A stretch of 64,000 nucleotides of DNA from VRUE01 sp963704505 (GTDB lineage Bacteria > Actinomycetota > Thermoleophilia > Solirubrobacterales > 70-9): the NCBI GenBank assembly GCA_963704505.1, contig OY969912.1, positions 1,984,001 through 2,048,000 on the forward strand, given 5' to 3'. The translations under genes and the position numbers were made by a program. A model generated the notes under the pieces. The model ran no database searches, was not told the DNA's origin, and worked only from the letters and a program-made list of their open reading frames with translations. How positions within the stretch are numbered: the first letter of the stretch is position 1; each line of letters starts with the position of its first letter. Of this stretch, positions 7,424 to 17,454 are shown one piece after another.

Positions 7424-8710
7424 ATGGCTACCCGCTTTGATCCCTCGGGGCCGCTGCGCGGAGCCCTGCGCCCGCCGCCGGACAAGTCGATCTCCCACCG
7501 AGCGGCTCTGATCGCGGCGATGTCGGAGGGGGTGACGAGCATCGAGGGCTACCTCGACGCGGCCGACACCCATTCCACCCTGACTGCGGTGGAAGGCCTA
7601 GGGGCCGAGGTCGAGCGGGCCGACTCGCTCGCCGACGAGATCCGCGTCACCGGGGTCGGGCTCCAGGGCGCCGTCTCCGCCGCGATCGACGTCGGCAACG
7701 CCGGGACCCTGCTGCGGCTGCTGCCGGGCTGGCTCGCCGGTCAGCCGGGCGGCACCTGGGAGCTCGACGGCGACGACTCGATCCGGCGACGCCCGGTCGA
7801 TCGGATCGCCGCCCCTCTCGCCGCGATGGGCGCAACCCTGTCGAGCCGTGACGGGCTGCCGCCGCTGATGATCGAGGGCGAGCCGCTGCGGGGAATCGAG
7901 TACGAGCTGCCTATCGCCAGCGCCCAGGTCAAGTCATGTGTCCTCTTTGCCGGGCTCCTCGCCGAGGGTGAGACCGTCGTCGTCGAGCCGCTGCCGAGCC
8001 GCGACCACACCGAGCGGATGCTGGCCGCCGCCGGGGCGAAGGTCGACCGCGACGGCGACAGGGTCCGGGTGCGGCCCCCGGAGCGGCTCGAGGCCGGTCG
8101 CTTCGTCGTCCCCGCCGACTTCTCCTCGGCCGCCTTCCCGCTGGTCGCCGCGCTGATCGTCCCCGGCAGCGAGGTGAGGCTCGCCGAAGTCGGGCTGAAC
8201 CCGACCCGGACCGGGCTGCTGGCGATTCTCGACCGGATGGGCGCGGAGATCGAGGTCCAGCCCGGGTCCGACGAGGGCGGCGAGCCGATCGGCACCGTCG
8301 TCGCGCGCGCCTCGGAGCTCCACGGCACCGAGGTCGGCGGCGCCGAGATTCCATTGGCGATCGACGAGCTGCCGCTCGTCGCACTTGCCGCCTGCTTCGC
8401 CGAGGGCCCGACGACGATCCGCGATGCCGCCGAGCTGCGCCGCAAGGAGTCCGACCGGATCGAGACGGTCGCCACCGCGCTGCGCGTGCTCGGCGCCTCG
8501 GTGGAGACCAGCGAGGACGGCATGACGATCGGCGGTGGCGGCGCCCTGCGCGGTGGCACCGTCGACTCGCACGGCGACCACAGGATCGCGATGCTCGGCG
8601 CGATCGCGGGCCTCGCATCGGGCGAGGGCGTCGACGTCGAGGGCATGGATTCGGCCGAGGTCAGCTACCCCGGCTTCGAGGCCGACCTCACATCCCTCCT
8701 CGAGGCGTAA
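7424..8710 (+). CDS. aroA: EPSP synthase (3-phosphoshikimate 1-carboxyvinyltransferase)
   Basis: Sixth step of the shikimate pathway: transfers enolpyruvate from PEP to shikimate 3-phosphate. At 428 residues it has standard length. Visible motifs are PPDKSISHRAALIAA at the N-terminus, the NAGTLLRLLPGWL loop, the RRPVDRI block and LRRKESDRIETV near the C-terminus. It follows tyrA by four bases and precedes cmk by ten. The aroA-cmk-der adjacency is common in bacteria. Confidence 0.96.
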   Translation: MATRFDPSGPLRGALRPPPDKSISHRAALIAAMSEGVTSIEGYLDAADTHSTLTAVEGLGAEVERADSLADEIRVTGVGLQGAVSAAIDVGNAGTLLRLLPGWLAGQPGGTWELDGDDSIRRRPVDRIAAPLAAMGATLSSRDGLPPLMIEGEPLRGIEYELPIASAQVKSCVLFAGLLAEGETVVVEPLPSRDHTERMLAAAGAKVDRDGDRVRVRPPERLEAGRFVVPADFSSAAFPLVAALIVPGSEVRLAEVGLNPTRTGLLAILDRMGAEIEVQPGSDEGGEPIGTVVARASELHGTEVGGAEIPLAIDELPLVALAACFAEGPTTIRDAAELRRKESDRIETVATALRVLGASVETSEDGMTIGGGGALRGGTVDSHGDHRIAMLGAIAGLASGEGVDVEGMDSAEVSYPGFEADLTSLLEA

Positions 8711-8720
8711 GACTCAGGCC

Positions 8721-9359
8721 ATGGTGATCGCGATCGACGGACCCGCCGGGGCGGGCAAGTCCTCGGTGGCGCGTGGAGTCGCGGCGCGGCTCGGCTTCAC
8801 CTATCTCGACTCGGGAGCGATGTACCGCTGCGTGGCGCTGGCCGGGCTCGAGGGCGGTGCCGACCTCGACGACCCCGAGGCGGTCGGGGCGATCGCCGCG
8901 CGAATCGACATCGGCCTCGAGGGTGGGACGGTCACGATCGATGGGGAGGACGTCGGCGCCGCGATCCGCGAGCCCTCCGTCACCGAGGCGTCATCACGGG
9001 TCTCGGTCCACCCCGGTGTCCGCGAGGCGCTGGTCGCCAAGCAGCGGGCGATGATCGCCGACCGCGACTTCGTCGCCGAGGGGCGCGACATCGGCACGGT
9101 CGTCAGCCCCGACTCGCCGCTCAAGGTCTTCCTCACCGCCTCCGAGTCGGAGCGCGCCCGGCGCCGGGCCGCGCAGACCGGCGAGGCCGAGGCCGAGGTG
9201 CTCGCCGCCCAGCGCCTGCGGGATCGCCGCGACGAGACCCGCGAGCACAGCGCCCTGCGGCCCGCCCCAGACGCGATCGAGCTCGATACCACCGGGCTCT
9301 CGATCGACGAGGCCGTCGCGCGGATCGTCGACCTTGCGCGGGAGCGGGAGTTGGCATGA
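8721..9359 (+). CDS. cmk: Cytidylate kinase
   Basis: Phosphorylates CMP and dCMP with ATP. The 212-residue protein has the P-loop GPAGAGKSSVA (about residues 7-17), the DSGAMYR nucleotide-binding motif, VAEGRDIGTVV and the LID-type region RRRAAQTGEAEAEVL ending in RDRRDETREHSAL. The ATG at 8721 is the natural start right before VIAIDGPAG. The stop overlaps the der ATG by four bases. Confidence 0.95.
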   Translation: MVIAIDGPAGAGKSSVARGVAARLGFTYLDSGAMYRCVALAGLEGGADLDDPEAVGAIAARIDIGLEGGTVTIDGEDVGAAIREPSVTEASSRVSVHPGVREALVAKQRAMIADRDFVAEGRDIGTVVSPDSPLKVFLTASESERARRRAAQTGEAEAEVLAAQRLRDRRDETREHSALRPAPDAIELDTTGLSIDEAVARIVDLARERELA

Positions 9360-10666
9360 GTCTCCCGACCATCGCCATCGTCGGCTTCCCCAACGTCGGC
9401 AAGAGCACCCTCGTCAACCGCCTCGCCGGCGGCCGCGAGGCCGTCACCGACGCCCAGCCCGGCGTAACGCGCGACCGCAAGCGGGTGCCGACCGAGTGGA
9501 ACGGGGTCGCCTTCGAGCTGCTGGACACGGGTGGCATCGACCTCGCCGACGAAGACGAGATGGCGCAGGACATCCAGCGTCAGGCGCGGGTCGGGATGGC
9601 CGAGGCCGACGTCGTCGTGATGGTCGCCGACGCCCGCGCCGGGGTTCGCGCCGGCGACGCCGACCTCGCCGCGATCCTGCGCGGCTCCGAAGTCCCGGTG
9701 CTGCTCGTCGCCAACAAAGTCGACAGGCCCGAGGACTCGCACCTGACCGCCGAGCTGCACGGGCTCGGCCTCGGCGAGCCGATTCCGGTCTCTGCCTCCC
9801 ACGGGCTCGGTAGCGGTGACCTGCTCGACCTGATCGTCGATGCGATCGGCGAGCGGCCCCCCGAAGAGGAGGGCGAGGCCGCGGTCCGGGTCGCCGTGAT
9901 CGGACGGCCGAACGCCGGCAAGTCCTCGCTCGTCAACGCCTTCCTCGGCTCTGACCGGGTGATCGTCTCCGACCGGGCGGGGACGACCCGCGACTCGATC
10001 GACACCGAGCTCGAGCTCGACGGCCGCCGTGTGATCCTCGTCGACACCGCAGGGCTGCGGCGCCGGGCGAAGGTCGCCGGCTCGATCGATTACTACGCCC
10101 AACTGCGCTCCGAACGGGCGGTCGAGCGGGCCGATGTCGCCCTCGTCGTCTGCGACGCCAACGACGGGATCACCGCCGAGGACCTGCGGGTCGCCGAGCT
10201 CGCGATGCGGGCCGGCTGCGCGACCCTGATCGCCCTCAACAAGTGGGACGAGACCCGCACCGACATCGAGGACGCCCGTGCCCGGGTCAAGCAGAAGCTG
10301 CGCCTGCGCCCGACCGTCGTCACCTGCTCGGCGCTGCGCGGCCGCAACGTCGCCAACCTGTTGCCGAAGGCGCTGCAGCTTGCCGACAAGGCCGGCGAGC
10401 GCATCCCGACCCCGGAGCTGAACCGCTTCGTCGGAGACGTCGTCTCGAAAAACCCGCCGTCCTCGCGGCGCGGTCGGCGGCTGCGGATCTACTACTCCGC
10501 CCAGATCGGCGAGCGGCCGCCGCGCTTCGCGCTCCAGGTCAACGACCGCAAACTGATCTTCCGCGATTGGGCCTACCACCTGGAGAACCGGATGCGCGAG
10601 GAGTACGGCCTCGAGGGGGTTCCCCTGATCATCGACTTCGTGCCCCACTCCGGGCGGCGCGGCTGA
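9356..10666 (+). CDS. der: Ribosome biogenesis GTPase Der (EngA)
   Basis: Essential GTPase for 50S subunit maturation, with two tandem G domains and a C-terminal KH-like domain (436 residues). G1 motifs are GFPNVGKSTLVN (first) and GRPNAGKSSLVN (second); G3 are DTGGI and DTAGLRRR; G4 are NKVD and NKWD. The tail (GRRLRIYYSAQIGERPPRFALQ and the final FRDWAYHLENRMREEYGLEGVPL) is the Der-specific KH-like region. It ends the aromatic/cmk operon; metK follows after 38 bases. Confidence 0.97.
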   Translation: MSLPTIAIVGFPNVGKSTLVNRLAGGREAVTDAQPGVTRDRKRVPTEWNGVAFELLDTGGIDLADEDEMAQDIQRQARVGMAEADVVVMVADARAGVRAGDADLAAILRGSEVPVLLVANKVDRPEDSHLTAELHGLGLGEPIPVSASHGLGSGDLLDLIVDAIGERPPEEEGEAAVRVAVIGRPNAGKSSLVNAFLGSDRVIVSDRAGTTRDSIDTELELDGRRVILVDTAGLRRRAKVAGSIDYYAQLRSERAVERADVALVVCDANDGITAEDLRVAELAMRAGCATLIALNKWDETRTDIEDARARVKQKLRLRPTVVTCSALRGRNVANLLPKALQLADKAGERIPTPELNRFVGDVVSKNPPSSRRGRRLRIYYSAQIGERPPRFALQVNDRKLIFRDWAYHLENRMREEYGLEGVPLIIDFVPHSGRRG

Positions 10667-10690
10667 GTCGAGCGGGCCCGGCGGATCATC

Positions 10691-10696
10691 TAGGCT
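10691..10696 (+). promoter_or_regulatory. Predicted -10 element of metK (TAGGCT)
   Basis: TAGGCT is 8 bases upstream of the metK ATG with no ribosome-binding site. The intergenic space is only 38 bases, leaving no room for a SAM riboswitch. Confidence 0.45.
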
Positions 10697-10704
10697 TCCC
10701 GACC

Positions 10705-11946
<1,242 letters not shown>

Positions 11947-11976
11947 CCGCCGGCCTTCGCCGGCGCTCGCCGGCGG
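11947..11976. terminator. Bidirectional hairpin between metK and the converging collagen-like gene
   Basis: CCGCCGGC (11947-11954) pairs with GCCGGCGG (11969-11976), and an inner GCCGGC-cttc-GCCGGC hairpin is an alternative. It fills the gap between two converging genes. There is no U-tract. Confidence 0.6.
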
Positions 11977-11979
11977 TGC

Positions 11980-12663
11980 TCAGGATGTCGCGGCCCAGCT
12001 GCCGATCACCTGCGGCGACGAATATTCTTCGGTCACGAAGGAGAGTTGGAAGCCGAGCGTCGAGAGCTTTCCGGCGCCGATGACTTTGAAGGTTTCGGCT
12101 CCGAGGTCGTAGAGGAGCCCGCTCGGTTCGCTCGCGGTCGGGTCGCTGAGAACGATTTTCCCTTCATCGTCGGGCTGGCTCACCCTGATGTAGAAGCAGA
12201 CGTTGCCGGGGGCTGCGTCCGGTTGGGCGACGGAGCCGGGGCAGCTCGCCGTGGTGGCCGCGCCCGGGAGGACGATGTTCGGAGTCGGCCGCGATGGCAT
12301 CTGCGACCCCGCGAAGGAGATCGAGTCGAAGCCGCCCCCGGGCCCTGTTCCGGGGGCCACGGCATCGGCGACCGTGACGCCGCGCAGGGTTGTGCCCGGC
12401 AACAGCGTCCCCCCGGGAGCTCCGTTTGCCCCTGGGGCGCCCGGCGATCCGTCCTTGCCGGCCGGCCCGATCGGCCCCCTGGTCCCCTGGAGTTCCTTCA
12501 GCGTCCCGCCGGCGATTTTGGCCTTCGTCACCGCGCCCCTCTTCAGCTGCTTGGCGCCGACGCTGTTCTTCGGCAGCTGGGTCGCCGCGTAGGCGCCGCC
12601 CCCGAGGACGATGAAGGTGAGCAGGACGACCATCACGTTGGCGAAGGTGAGGTGTCGGCGCAT
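11980..12663 (-). CDS. Secreted or membrane-anchored collagen-like surface protein
   Basis: Unknown function; 227 residues. Residues about 8-28 form a signal/anchor helix (FANVMVVLLTFIVLGGGAYA), then the LPKNSVGAKQLKRGAVTKAKI segment (read as two short motifs), a nine-triplet Gly-X-Y tract (from GTRGPIGPAGKDG to GAPGGT, about residues 60-87), and a C-terminal domain with two Cys (ASCPG, NVCFY). Proteins with this start and a short collagen tract are frequent in Thermoleophilia. A GGAAAGG ribosome-binding site lies upstream, unlike the leaderless housekeeping genes. Glutamate is written mostly as GAA. Confidence 0.75.
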   Translation of the reverse strand: MRRHLTFANVMVVLLTFIVLGGGAYAATQLPKNSVGAKQLKRGAVTKAKIAGGTLKELQGTRGPIGPAGKDGSPGAPGANGAPGGTLLPGTTLRGVTVADAVAPGTGPGGGFDSISFAGSQMPSRPTPNIVLPGAATTASCPGSVAQPDAAPGNVCFYIRVSQPDDEGKIVLSDPTASEPSGLLYDLGAETFKVIGAGKLSTLGFQLSFVTEEYSSPQVIGSWAATS

Positions 12664-12714
12664 GGGACGAGGCCTTTCCTTTGAACTTCCTGACGGGATC
12701 GAGCTAGTCGGACC

Positions 12715-13986
12715 CTACGACGAGACCTTGACCCTCGCGCCGGCGTGCCGGAGTCGGTCGACGTTTGTCGTACCGATCGCCATCGCCGGGGTGAGGAAGC
12801 CGCTGCGGTCCGGCGTCGCGCCAGCCTCGGAGAGCATCAGAGCCGCCTCGCCGAGCATTCTGCCGGTGGTCAGGTAACCGGGCTGGCCGTCGGCGTCGAG
12901 GTCGACGCGCACGAAGTGGCCGCCGACCGTCTTCGCGTTCACGGCCATGCTCCAGGACCAGTCCTCGATCCGGTCGCCCTGGGGGCCGAAGCCGGACGAG
13001 GGCAGCCGCTTGCGCATCACGCCTGAGACCTTCCGACGGAAGGCCGGTGAGGCCTGGACGAGCGAGCGCTGGGCGGCCTGAACGCCGCCGAGGGCGGCGC
13101 CCGCGAGGTAGCGAAGAGGGACCGTCGCACCGCTGCCGGCGATCGCCAGGCCCTCGCGGTAGCGGAACGGATTGAAGACGCGGTTCTCCTCCGCCGCGAG
13201 CAGCGCGGCGGTGCGGTGGATGACGGCCGGGTTGATGAACGGCGACGGGGTCATCGGCGTGATCACGTCACCCTCGGCGTTGAAGCGGGGCCAGATCGCG
13301 ATCGGGCTGACGCTGCGGACCCGCTGGGCCTGCTCGTCCTCGACGATCAGCGCCGCCGGGTCGGTGACGATTCCGGCCTCGTCCTCGCTGAGGATCTCGG
13401 CGAGGCTCTGCAGGGTTCCGCCGGAGATGATGTCGCCGAGCCTGACGCCGCCGCCGTCGGGCAGCGGCAGGTCCGCGTCGAGGTCGACCGCGGCGAGCTC
13501 CTCGCTCCAGCGCTCGCGGGCCGTCTCGGTGGCGACCGCGATCAGCAGGTCGGGCGGCAGTGCCTCGAAGCCGCAGGTGTTGACGATCTTCACCCCGGCC
13601 TCCTTGGCGCGGGCGTCGGCGGTCTCGATCATGCGGCGCACGAAGGGCACCTCGCCGGTCAGGTCCATGTAGTGGGCGCCGCCCGCGATGCAGGCCTCGA
13701 CCACCGGTTCGCCGTACAGGGTGTAGGGCCCGACCGCGTTGATCAGGACCCGGGTCCGCGAGGCCAGCGCCGCCAGCGAGGCGGCGTCGCCGACGTCGGC
13801 GACGATCGTCTCCGGCGCCTCGACCCCGATCTCGCCGAGGGTGGCGGCCACCTTGGAGGCGTCGCGCCCGGCCGCCGCCCACTTGAAGTCGAGCTGGCCG
13901 GAGCGCGAGGCGAGGTGGGCGCAGGCCTGGCGCCCGGTGATCCCGGTCGCCCCGAAGACGACCACGGAGAGATCGCGCTCGCTCAT
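12715..13986 (-). CDS. Saccharopine dehydrogenase-like / trans-acting enoyl reductase family oxidoreductase
   Basis: NAD(P)-dependent oxidoreductase of 423 residues. The N-terminal Rossmann motif is VVVFGATGITGRQACAHLA; INAVGPYTLYGEPVVEAC and the DLTGEVPFVRRMIE segment follow, which place it with the saccharopine dehydrogenase/YSDH family that includes the mycobacterial trans-acting enoyl reductase for lipid synthesis. The substrate is unknown; a membrane-lipid role is inference from that homology. Its ATG overlaps the stop of the PH-domain gene upstream (ATGA). Confidence 0.8.
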   Translation of the reverse strand: MSERDLSVVVFGATGITGRQACAHLASRSGQLDFKWAAAGRDASKVAATLGEIGVEAPETIVADVGDAASLAALASRTRVLINAVGPYTLYGEPVVEACIAGGAHYMDLTGEVPFVRRMIETADARAKEAGVKIVNTCGFEALPPDLLIAVATETARERWSEELAAVDLDADLPLPDGGGVRLGDIISGGTLQSLAEILSEDEAGIVTDPAALIVEDEQAQRVRSVSPIAIWPRFNAEGDVITPMTPSPFINPAVIHRTAALLAAEENRVFNPFRYREGLAIAGSGATVPLRYLAGAALGGVQAAQRSLVQASPAFRRKVSGVMRKRLPSSGFGPQGDRIEDWSWSMAVNAKTVGGHFVRVDLDADGQPGYLTTGRMLGEAALMLSEAGATPDRSGFLTPAMAIGTTNVDRLRHAGARVKVSS

Positions 13987-14513
13987 CCCCGGAGCGGCGG
14001 CTGAGCCTCGCCGGGCGGCTGGGCCTGGCCGAGGCCGTGGGTGCCGGCCGCATCGGCGCCGGTGGCGCGGTCGACGTCGTGGACGACCGACGCCGGGTCG
14101 GCGACACCGATGAAGACGAAGTTGTAGTCGTCGGTGGCGGCGGTGTCGAAATCGACGTCGCCGATCTGCATCAGCCGCTGGTAGACGGTCTGGCGGTAGT
14201 TGACGTTCTGGACCCGCTCGAGGCGGGTCTCCTGGATCTCACGAGAGACGATCCCGCGCTTGATGTTGAGGCGCCGGTTGGTGATCGTGTACCTGGTAGC
14301 GACCCGCTTGACGAAGCCGATCAGGACGGTCAGGGCGATGATCACGAGGACGATCAGGAAGACGGTCGCGCTCCCCGCCCCGAACAGCTTTGCGATCGCG
14401 CCGATGATCGCCGCGACGACGATGCCTTTGAGGTAGAAGCCGAGGATCGCGCGCCAGGAAGGATGGCCCTCGAAGATCACCTGCTCGCCGGCGCTGAGGT
14501 TGAGGTTCGCCAT
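13983..14513 (-). CDS. Membrane protein with bacterial PH (bPH2/YdbT-like) domain
   Basis: Protein of 176 residues starting at MANLNLSAGEQVIFEGHPS. The GE..IFEGHPSWRA opening, two hydrophobic helices (about residues 19-38 and 45-65), and the TRYTITNRRLNIKRGI strand pair are typical of YdbT/bPH2 proteins. The C-terminal 40 residues are Gly/Ala/Gln-rich and look disordered. Function is unknown; PH-like domains of this type are usually membrane-associated. First gene of the minus-strand pair with the oxidoreductase, divergent from priA. Confidence 0.75.
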   Translation of the reverse strand: MANLNLSAGEQVIFEGHPSWRAILGFYLKGIVVAAIIGAIAKLFGAGSATVFLIVLVIIALTVLIGFVKRVATRYTITNRRLNIKRGIVSREIQETRLERVQNVNYRQTVYQRLMQIGDVDFDTAATDDYNFVFIGVADPASVVHDVDRATGADAAGTHGLGQAQPPGEAQPPLRG

Positions 14514-14521
14514 CCGGCGGC

Positions 14522-14527
14522 AGCATA
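14522..14527 (-). promoter_or_regulatory. Predicted -10 element of the PH-domain gene (TATGCT)
   Basis: On the minus strand TATGCT is 8 bases before the ATG at 14513. It shares a 48-base divergent region with the priA promoter. Confidence 0.45.
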
Positions 14528-14549
14528 CAGCGGTGTCCGCCACGCTCCA

Positions 14550-14555
14550 TACCTT
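14550..14555 (+). promoter_or_regulatory. Predicted -10 element of priA (TACCTT)
   Basis: TACCTT is 6 bases before the GTG start of priA, with no ribosome-binding site, as in other leaderless genes here. Confidence 0.4.
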
Positions 14556-14561
14556 GGCCGG

Positions 14562-16757
14562 GTGTCGATTGCGAAGGTCGAGCCGCTGACCAAAGCCCGC
14601 GCTCTGCGGGGGCCGTTCGACTACCGCCTTCCGGCCGAGATGGAGGGGCTAGAGGTCGGCAGCCTGGTCCGCGTGCCCTTCGGCCGCCAGCGCATCCTCG
14701 GGGTAGTGGTCGAGCGCACCGAGCACTCCGAGCTGCCGCTGGAGCGGCTCGCCGAGCCGATCGAAGCGCTCGAGGCGGGAACCCCTGCGGAGCTGGTGAG
14801 AGTCGGCCTCTGGATCGCACGCGAGTACTGCTCGACCCCGGCCCGGGGCCTGGAGCTGGTCCTGCCGCCGGGAACGGGCGCCTCGGGCCAGCGCACCCGC
14901 TCGCGGCTCGAGCTGAGGGCCGAGATCGCCCCCGACGGCGAGGCGGCCCTGAGCGGCGGCGAGCGGCTCGGGGTGAGGCAGCGCGCCGTGCTCGAGTCGC
15001 TGCGGGAAGCGGGCGAGTCCTCGCTGGGCGAGCTGAGCGCAGCGGTCGGCGCCGATCGCCAGGTCCTGCGCCGGCTCGAGGCCCGCGGCCTGATCGCCAC
15101 CCACAGCACCCGCCTGCGCCGGGCGCCGGCGCATAGCGCCGTCGGCGCCGAATCGGGGCGCCCGCAGCTACTGCCCGAGCAGGAGGCGGCGGTGGCGCGA
15201 ATCGTCGCCGCGCTCGACGGTGAGGCCGGCGCGCCGCGCGAGCTGCTTCTGCACGGGGTCACCGGCTCGGGCAAGACCGAGGTCTACCTGGCCGCGGTCG
15301 AGGCGGCGCTGCGGCAGGGCAGGACGGCGATCGTCCTGGTCCCGGAGATCGGCCTCGCCCCGCAGGCGGTCGCCCGCTTCCGCGCCAGGCTCGGGGACCG
15401 GGTCGCGGTCCTCCATTCGGCGCTCTCCGACGGCGAGCGCTACGACGAGTGGCGCCGCCTGCGCTCGGGCGAGGCGAGCGTCTGCGTCGGGCCCCGTTCG
15501 GCGGTCTTCGCCCCGCTCGCCGACCTCGGCCTGCTGATCGTCGACGAGGAGCACGACCCCTCCTACAAGCAGGAGGGCGACCCCTGTTACGACGCCCGCA
15601 CGGTCGCAGCCCACCGGGCCACCGAGCTCGGCGCGGTCCTCGTCTCCGGCACCGCGACCCCGCGCCCAGAGTCCTGGCTCGGGCTGCCGCGGTTGGAGCT
15701 GCCGCGGCGGGTCGACGGCCTGCGCATGCCGCCGGTCCGGGTCCTCGACATGCGCGAGGTCGACCCCCGCTCGGGGCCGCTCCACCCCGAGACGATGGCG
15801 GCGCTCGACGGCGTTCGCGAGGCGGGGGCTAAGGCGATCGTGATGATCAACCGGCGCGGTTTCGCGCCCTGGCTGACCTGCCGCTCTTGTGGGCACCACT
15901 GGGACTGCCCCAACTGCGACGTTTCGCTGATCATCCACCGCCATGCCGGGCGGCTCGTATGTCACCACTGCGCCCACGCCGAGCCGCTGCCCCGCGAGTG
16001 CGGCGAGTGCGGATCGACCACGATCTCGCAGGCGGGCGCCGGGACCGAGCAGATTGAGGCGCTACTGGCCGAGCGCCTGCGGCCGATGCCGGTCTTCCGC
16101 CTCGACGCCGACACGGTGACCGCCAAGGGCGCCCACGCGCGCATCCTCGCCGCCTTCGGAGAGGCGGAGAGCGGTGTCCTTGTCGGCACCCAGATGGTCG
16201 CCAAGGGCCACGACTTCCCCGAGGTGACGCTGAGCGCGATCCTCGACGCCGACGCGACCCTGCGCTTCCCGGATTTCCGCTCCGCCGAGCGAACCTTCGC
16301 GATGGTCGCCCAGCTCGCCGGCCGCTCCGGTCGCGGCGAGGCCGGCGGCGAGGTGATCGTGCAGACGCTGGCGCCGCAGGCGCCGAGCATCGTCCACGCT
16401 GCCGGCCACGACGCCGCGGGCTTCCTCGCCGGCGAGATCGAGCGCCGGCGGCTGCTGCGCTATCCGCCCTTCGCCCATCTGGTCCGGGTGCAGCTGCGCT
16501 CCGAGTCCGAGCAGCGCCTCGAGGCGGCGACCTCGGCGCTGGCGGCGACGCTCTCCGAGCGCCTCCCCGACGACGCCGAGCTGCTCGGGCCGGCGCCGAT
16601 GTTCAGGGTGCGCGGTCGCCATCGACGGCGGCTCCTGCTCAAGGGAGACGGCCGCGAGGGGCTTGTCGCCGCGGTCCGCGATGGCCTCGAGCGCCTCTCC
16701 GCCGAGCGGGCCCTGACCCGCGACGTCGCGATCGGCGTCGACGTCGACCCGCAGTAG
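14562..16757 (+). CDS. priA: Primosomal helicase PriA
   Basis: Replication-restart helicase of 731 residues that reloads the replisome at stalled forks. N-terminal DNA-binding region (FDYRLP, VRVPFGRQRILGVVV), helicase core with Walker A GVTGSGKTEVY and DEEH box (VDEEHDPSYKQEGDPCYDAR), and the zinc-binding insert with eight cysteines in four CxxC pairs (CRSC, CPNC, CHHC, CGEC). The C-terminal AQLAGRSGRGEAGGEV motif VI is present. The GTG at 14562 gives the standard start; frame extension upstream covers the divergent gene. The helicase motifs look intact, unlike annotated mycobacterial PriA. Confidence 0.95.
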   Translation: MSIAKVEPLTKARALRGPFDYRLPAEMEGLEVGSLVRVPFGRQRILGVVVERTEHSELPLERLAEPIEALEAGTPAELVRVGLWIAREYCSTPARGLELVLPPGTGASGQRTRSRLELRAEIAPDGEAALSGGERLGVRQRAVLESLREAGESSLGELSAAVGADRQVLRRLEARGLIATHSTRLRRAPAHSAVGAESGRPQLLPEQEAAVARIVAALDGEAGAPRELLLHGVTGSGKTEVYLAAVEAALRQGRTAIVLVPEIGLAPQAVARFRARLGDRVAVLHSALSDGERYDEWRRLRSGEASVCVGPRSAVFAPLADLGLLIVDEEHDPSYKQEGDPCYDARTVAAHRATELGAVLVSGTATPRPESWLGLPRLELPRRVDGLRMPPVRVLDMREVDPRSGPLHPETMAALDGVREAGAKAIVMINRRGFAPWLTCRSCGHHWDCPNCDVSLIIHRHAGRLVCHHCAHAEPLPRECGECGSTTISQAGAGTEQIEALLAERLRPMPVFRLDADTVTAKGAHARILAAFGEAESGVLVGTQMVAKGHDFPEVTLSAILDADATLRFPDFRSAERTFAMVAQLAGRSGRGEAGGEVIVQTLAPQAPSIVHAAGHDAAGFLAGEIERRRLLRYPPFAHLVRVQLRSESEQRLEAATSALAATLSERLPDDAELLGPAPMFRVRGRHRRRLLLKGDGREGLVAAVRDGLERLSAERALTRDVAIGVDVDPQ

Positions 16758-16777
16758 GGGCAGGTCGGTGCGATCCA

Positions 16778-16783
16778 TACAAT
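16778..16783 (+). promoter_or_regulatory. Predicted -10 element of def (TACAAT)
   Basis: TACAAT is 7 bases upstream of the def GTG and is among the best -10 matches in the window. Confidence 0.5.
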
Positions 16784-16790
16784 CGTCAGG

Positions 16791-17447
16791 GTGAGCGACG
16801 AAGCCACGCAAGGCACCGGCGAGGACGAGCGCGCCGAGCGCGCCGAGCTCGACAACGAGCTGGTCGAGCGTCGCGAAGCGGCGCTGGCGCAGGTGGTCAA
16901 GTTCGGCGACCCGGTGCTGAAGAGCGTCGCCTCGCCGATCGAGGACTTCGGGCCGGAGCTGCGCGCCGAGGTCGAGCGCATGATCGCGATCATGCGCGAC
17001 GGCATGGGGGTCGGCCTCGCCGCCACTCAGCTCGGCGTTCTGCGTCGCCTGCTCGTCTTCCAGGCCGGCGCCGACGCGCCGCCGACCGCGTTGGTGAACC
17101 CGCGAATCGACTGGCGCTCCGAGGAGCTCGTCATCGCCGAGGAGGGCTGCCTCAGCCTGCCGCGGGTCTCGATGGACGTCGAGCGGCCCCTCCACGTCGA
17201 GGTCGGGGGCCTCGGGCTCGAAGGTGAGGCGGTGACGATCGAGGCCTCGGGTCTCGAGGCGCGGGTCCTCCAGCACGAGATCGACCACCTCGACGGCGTG
17301 CTGATCCTCGACCACGCCCCACGCGACCAGCGCAAGGGCGCGCTGCGGGCACTGCGCGAGGGCAGCAGCTACAGCCCTCCGGTCGAGGAGGGGGAGGAGG
17401 AGCCCTCCGACCTCGAGGAGCACCGAGAGCCGAAGAGCACCCCGTGA
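16791..17447 (+). CDS. def: Peptide deformylase
   Basis: Metallohydrolase that removes the formyl group from nascent N-formylmethionine. Motif 1 GMGVGLAATQLGV, motif 2 EEGCLSLP (Cys metal ligand) and motif 3 QHEIDHLDGVLI (HExxH His ligands) are all intact. At 218 residues it carries an N-terminal acidic lead of about 30 residues and a C-terminal Glu/Pro-rich tail (GEEEPSDLEE) beyond the usual fold. It pairs with fmt seven bases downstream, the enzyme that adds the formyl group. Confidence 0.95.
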   Translation: MSDEATQGTGEDERAERAELDNELVERREAALAQVVKFGDPVLKSVASPIEDFGPELRAEVERMIAIMRDGMGVGLAATQLGVLRRLLVFQAGADAPPTALVNPRIDWRSEELVIAEEGCLSLPRVSMDVERPLHVEVGGLGLEGEAVTIEASGLEARVLQHEIDHLDGVLILDHAPRDQRKGALRALREGSSYSPPVEEGEEEPSDLEEHREPKSTP

Positions 17448-17454
17448 CCGACGC

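Noticed and set aside
10667..10704. SAM riboswitch upstream of metK
   Set aside because: Only 38 bases separate der and metK, far too short, and a -10 element plus leaderless start explains them.
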